Origin: an uncultured Oscillospiraceae bacterium
GTDB lineage: Bacteria; Bacillota; Clostridia; Oscillospirales; Ruminococcaceae
Reading direction: 5' to 3'
Length of the DNA: 8,137 bases
NCBI GenBank assembly: GCA_900547385.1
Contig: URGQ01000055.1
Location: 1 to 8,137, forward strand
Below are positions 6,441-8,137 of this stretch, one piece after another. The notes beneath the pieces were generated by a model that had not been told where the DNA came from, searched no databases, and saw nothing but the letters and a program-made list of their open reading frames with translations. The translations under genes were made by a program, and so were the position numbers. Each line of letters begins with the position of its first letter. Within the stretch, counting starts at the first letter, position 1.

Positions 6441-6461
6441 AGCGCTAAGAAACCATAAATA

Positions 6462-7829
6462 TTATTGTGGGAAGTCATCCAGCCGGTGGAGGACTTTTTT
6501 GAGGAAGAACAGCGAGGAAATAAGGCAGACGACCTCCGCGATAGGGAAGGCGAGCCAGACATCCTGCAGCACACCGGTGAGGGAGAACAGGTACGCCACT
6601 GGGATGAGCACGATGAGCTGACGGCCCAGCGAGACCAGCATGCTGTACATGCTTTTGCCCAGGGCCTGGAACACGCTGCTGGCAACGATGCTGACAGCGG
6701 CCAGCGGGTAGGTGAAGGAGGTGATGCGGAAGGCCGGGATGCCAATAGCGATCATGGCTTCGGAGGCATCGAACAGGCGGAGCAGCGGTACCGGCAGGAA
6801 GAAGAATGCGGCCCAGCCCAGCAGCATGATGGTGACAGCGGTGATGGTGGAGGTGCGGATGGCCTGATGGATGCGGCCGCGGTTGCGGGCACCGTAATTG
6901 TAGGCGACGATGGGAACAACGGCATTATTGAGGCCGAAGAGCGGCATAAAGAAAAAGCTGTTGAGCTTGAAGTAGACGCCGTAGACCGCCGACGCGGTGG
7001 TGCTGAACGCCAGCAGGATCTGATTCATGAGGTAGGTGGTGACCGAGCCGATGGCGGTCATCAAAATGGAGGGGAAGCCAATGGAATAGATCTCGCCGAT
7101 GAGGGGAAAATTGAAACGGATCTTTTTGAGATTGACACGGACATCGGTATTGTGCTTTTGATTGAGGACAATGCCAAGCACTGCGGCGACCAATTGACCG
7201 ATGATGGTAGCATAGGCAGCGCCCCGGACGCCCATGGCAGGGCAGCCGAGGAGGCCGAAGATCATGATGGGATCGAGGATGATATTGATGATGGCGCCGA
7301 TGCCCTGAATGAACATGGTGATGAGGGTTTGGCCGGTGCCCTGCAGCATCCGCTCGGTGGTGATCTCCACAAAAATGCCGATGGAGCCGATGCAGACGAT
7401 GGAAAGATACTGGGCGCCGTATTCCGCGATGATGGGGGAAACACCCTTCTGCATGGAGAAGTAGAGCTGAGAGCCGAAAACCCCGAACAGTGCGAATACC
7501 ACGGCGGTGCAGATGGAAAGCAGCAGGCCGACATTGGCGACTTCCTCGGCGGCCTCGCGGTTTTTCTCGCCCAGGCGGCGGGAAAGCAGGGCATTCATAC
7601 CCACGCCGGTGCCGGTGGCAAAGGCGATCATGAGGTTCTGAACGGGGAAGACCAGCGAAACGGCGGTGAGAGCATCCTCACTGATGCGGGAGACAAAGAT
7701 GCTATCGACGATATTATAAAGGGCCTGGATGAGCATGGAGATGATGAGCGGCAGGGCCATATTAAAAATGAGCTTTTTGACCGGCATTGTCCCCATTTTG
7801 TTTTCTTTTGGCATGGAATTGACGGACAT
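6462..7829 (-). CDS. MATE-family multidrug efflux transporter
   Basis: 455-residue polytopic membrane antiporter with about twelve hydrophobic segments in two homologous halves, which exports cationic drugs or metabolites using a Na+ or H+ gradient. Family markers include PVKKLIFNMALPLIISML (16-33), QALYNIVDSIFVS (35-47), GTGVGMNALLSRRLGEKN (73-90), RMLQGTGQT (150-158), INIILDPIMIFG (171-182) and, in the second half, VVPIVAYNYGARNRGRI (294-310). This resembles the MepA/VmrA-like group of Firmicute MATE pumps; substrate cannot be predicted. The ATG at 7829 is chosen because GGAGGT lies 4 nt upstream; the longer frame opens only at a TTG (7859) with no ribosome site. It has its own promoter and no adjacent regulator gene in the window. 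Confidence 0.93.
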   Translation of the reverse strand: MSVNSMPKENKMGTMPVKKLIFNMALPLIISMLIQALYNIVDSIFVSRISEDALTAVSLVFPVQNLMIAFATGTGVGMNALLSRRLGEKNREAAEEVANVGLLLSICTAVVFALFGVFGSQLYFSMQKGVSPIIAEYGAQYLSIVCIGSIGIFVEITTERMLQGTGQTLITMFIQGIGAIINIILDPIMIFGLLGCPAMGVRGAAYATIIGQLVAAVLGIVLNQKHNTDVRVNLKKIRFNFPLIGEIYSIGFPSILMTAIGSVTTYLMNQILLAFSTTASAVYGVYFKLNSFFFMPLFGLNNAVVPIVAYNYGARNRGRIHQAIRTSTITAVTIMLLGWAAFFFLPVPLLRLFDASEAMIAIGIPAFRITSFTYPLAAVSIVASSVFQALGKSMYSMLVSLGRQLIVLIPVAYLFSLTGVLQDVWLAFPIAEVVCLISSLFFLKKVLHRLDDFPQ

Positions 7830-7875
7830 GACGACCTCCGTAAAAGTATTTTTGCACAAATAGCAGACTTGACTT

Positions 7876-7887
7876 ATAGTATACTAT
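7876..7887. promoter_or_regulatory. 12-bp palindrome over the MATE -10 (operator candidate)
   Basis: atagtatactat is a perfect 12-bp palindrome that fully covers the -10 hexamer (7878-7883) of the MATE promoter. A dimeric repressor of the MarR, TetR or GntR type could bind here and block polymerase. Part of the symmetry follows from the TATACT-like sequence itself, so the call is tentative. Confidence 0.4.
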
Positions 7888-7906
7888 TACTAAATGAGAA
7901 TGTCAA
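7878..7906 (-). promoter_or_regulatory. SigA-type promoter of the MATE gene
   Basis: On the minus strand TTGACA (7906-7901) and TATACT (7883-7878) are separated by exactly 17 nt. The predicted start is near 7871, giving a leader of about 41 nt to the ATG at 7829. No other candidate of this quality lies upstream of the gene. Confidence 0.88.
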
Positions 7907-7959
7907 CGAAAGGGAAAAAGGCTCCCCTTTAACCTTTGTGTGGATAGGGTAGAACTCCA

Positions 7960-7977
7960 GTGATTTCACTAAATCAC
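7960..7977. repeat. 7-bp hairpin upstream of the MATE promoter
   Basis: gtgattt (7960-7966) pairs with aaatcac (7971-7977) around a CACT loop. It lies between the MATE promoter and the stem at 8001-8033, in a spacer with no gene. Nearby ccagt (7957-7961) and actgg (7991-7995) can pair as an alternative, overlapping fold. Function is unknown; it could be a protein-binding inverted repeat or chance. Confidence 0.3.
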
Positions 7978-8000
7978 GCACTTCACCGATACTGGATACC

Positions 8001-8033
8001 GAAAAGAGCCGAAGGCAACCTCGGCATCTTTTC
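8001..8033. terminator. Symmetric terminator-like stem, possibly bidirectional
   Basis: Plus-strand gaaaagagccg (8001-8011) pairs with cggc (8022-8025) and tcttttc (8027-8033), and agg (8013-8015) pairs with cct (8019-8021) around a CAA loop. Single A bulges sit at 8012 and 8026, for about 14 bp in total. Both strands carry a CTTTT tract after the GC core, so it can act in either direction. On the minus strand it would end transcription entering from the right edge before the MATE promoter. Confidence 0.6.
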
Positions 8034-8137
8034 ATGCCAAAATTGTAGAACATTGTGGTATTATGGGATAGAAAGATATTTGAAAAAATGTGTGAGATTT
8101 GAGTTCAAAAGTTGTGTATATAGGTGAAAGGGTAAAT
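8034..8137. other. AT-rich right-end stretch without a recognisable gene
   Basis: The 308 nt from the MATE start to the window edge hold the MATE promoter, a small hairpin and the 8001-8033 stem, then this stretch. By hand count about 28 of the 97 bases at 8041-8137 are G or C, far below the rest of the window. I find no open frame with a ribosome site, no tRNA fold and no clear promoter pair on either strand. It is probably the flank of a neighbouring gene or of an acquired segment outside the window. Confidence 0.4.

Noticed and set aside
6248..6461. T-box or other amino-acid riboswitch leader before the small gene or livK
   Set aside because: No T-box consensus (GGTGGNACCGCG-like) and no specifier or terminator/anti-terminator arrangement could be found; the leader from the predicted start is only about 46 nt.
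6465..7952. A 495-codon open frame on the + strand
   Set aside because: It is antisense to the MATE gene and its product is an Asp/Gly/His/Glu-rich sequence without recognisable domains. No ribosome site supports it.

Overview
The window looks like a GC-rich Clostridia chromosome, most likely a gut Oscillospirales or Ruminococcaceae-type Firmicute. The reasons are strong AGGAGG-type ribosome binding sites before nearly every gene, a lipoprotein-type solute-binding protein as in Gram-positives, a Firmicute-like MATE pump, GC-rich coding sequence and sparse AT-rich promoters of the TTGACA/TATAAT class. This placement is inference; no rRNA or taxonomic marker is present.

Layout from left to right. 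Positions 85-903 on + hold an RlmA-type 23S rRNA guanine-N1 methyltransferase. It lies between two GC-rich palindromic elements: a partial-looking one at 2-59 and a complete four-helix cloverleaf at 931-1018. The element at 931-1018 is followed by a further inverted repeat and by the intrinsic terminator (1095-1145) of the convergent operon. Positions 1174-5921 on - hold a complete branched-chain (or other hydrophobic/neutral) amino acid ABC importer in the order livK (binding lipoprotein), livH and livM (permeases), livG and livF (ATPases). The genes are packed with gaps of 0-4 nt, except for a 121-nt gap with a strong stem-loop between livK and livH. Upstream of livK lies a 77-residue two-helix membrane protein I do not recognise (6014-6247, -). 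It has a near-perfect promoter (TTGACA, 17 nt, TAAAAT) and a terminator-like hairpin between it and livK. Positions 6462-7829 on - hold a MATE-family efflux pump with its own promoter (TTGACA, 17 nt, TATACT), whose -10 is embedded in a perfect 12-bp palindrome. The right end (8034-8137) is an abruptly AT-rich stretch without a recognisable gene, bounded by a symmetric terminator-like stem (8001-8033).

How it works together. The lipoprotein LivK captures the ligand outside the membrane, LivH/LivM form the channel and LivG/LivF power it. No second good promoter is visible between the small membrane gene and livK. The simplest reading is that transcription from the 6300-6328 promoter reaches the liv genes by passing the hairpin at 5965-5984, so that hairpin could set transporter expression. 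MATE, the small gene and the liv genes share orientation, but the first two each have their own promoter.

The protein-coding content is largely ordinary. The most unusual object is the 88-nt cloverleaf palindrome at 931-1018. Its four helices leave only three junction bases unpaired, and all three hairpins end in GNA triloops on the + strand. A related hairpin at the other end of rlmA suggests a dispersed structured repeat family.
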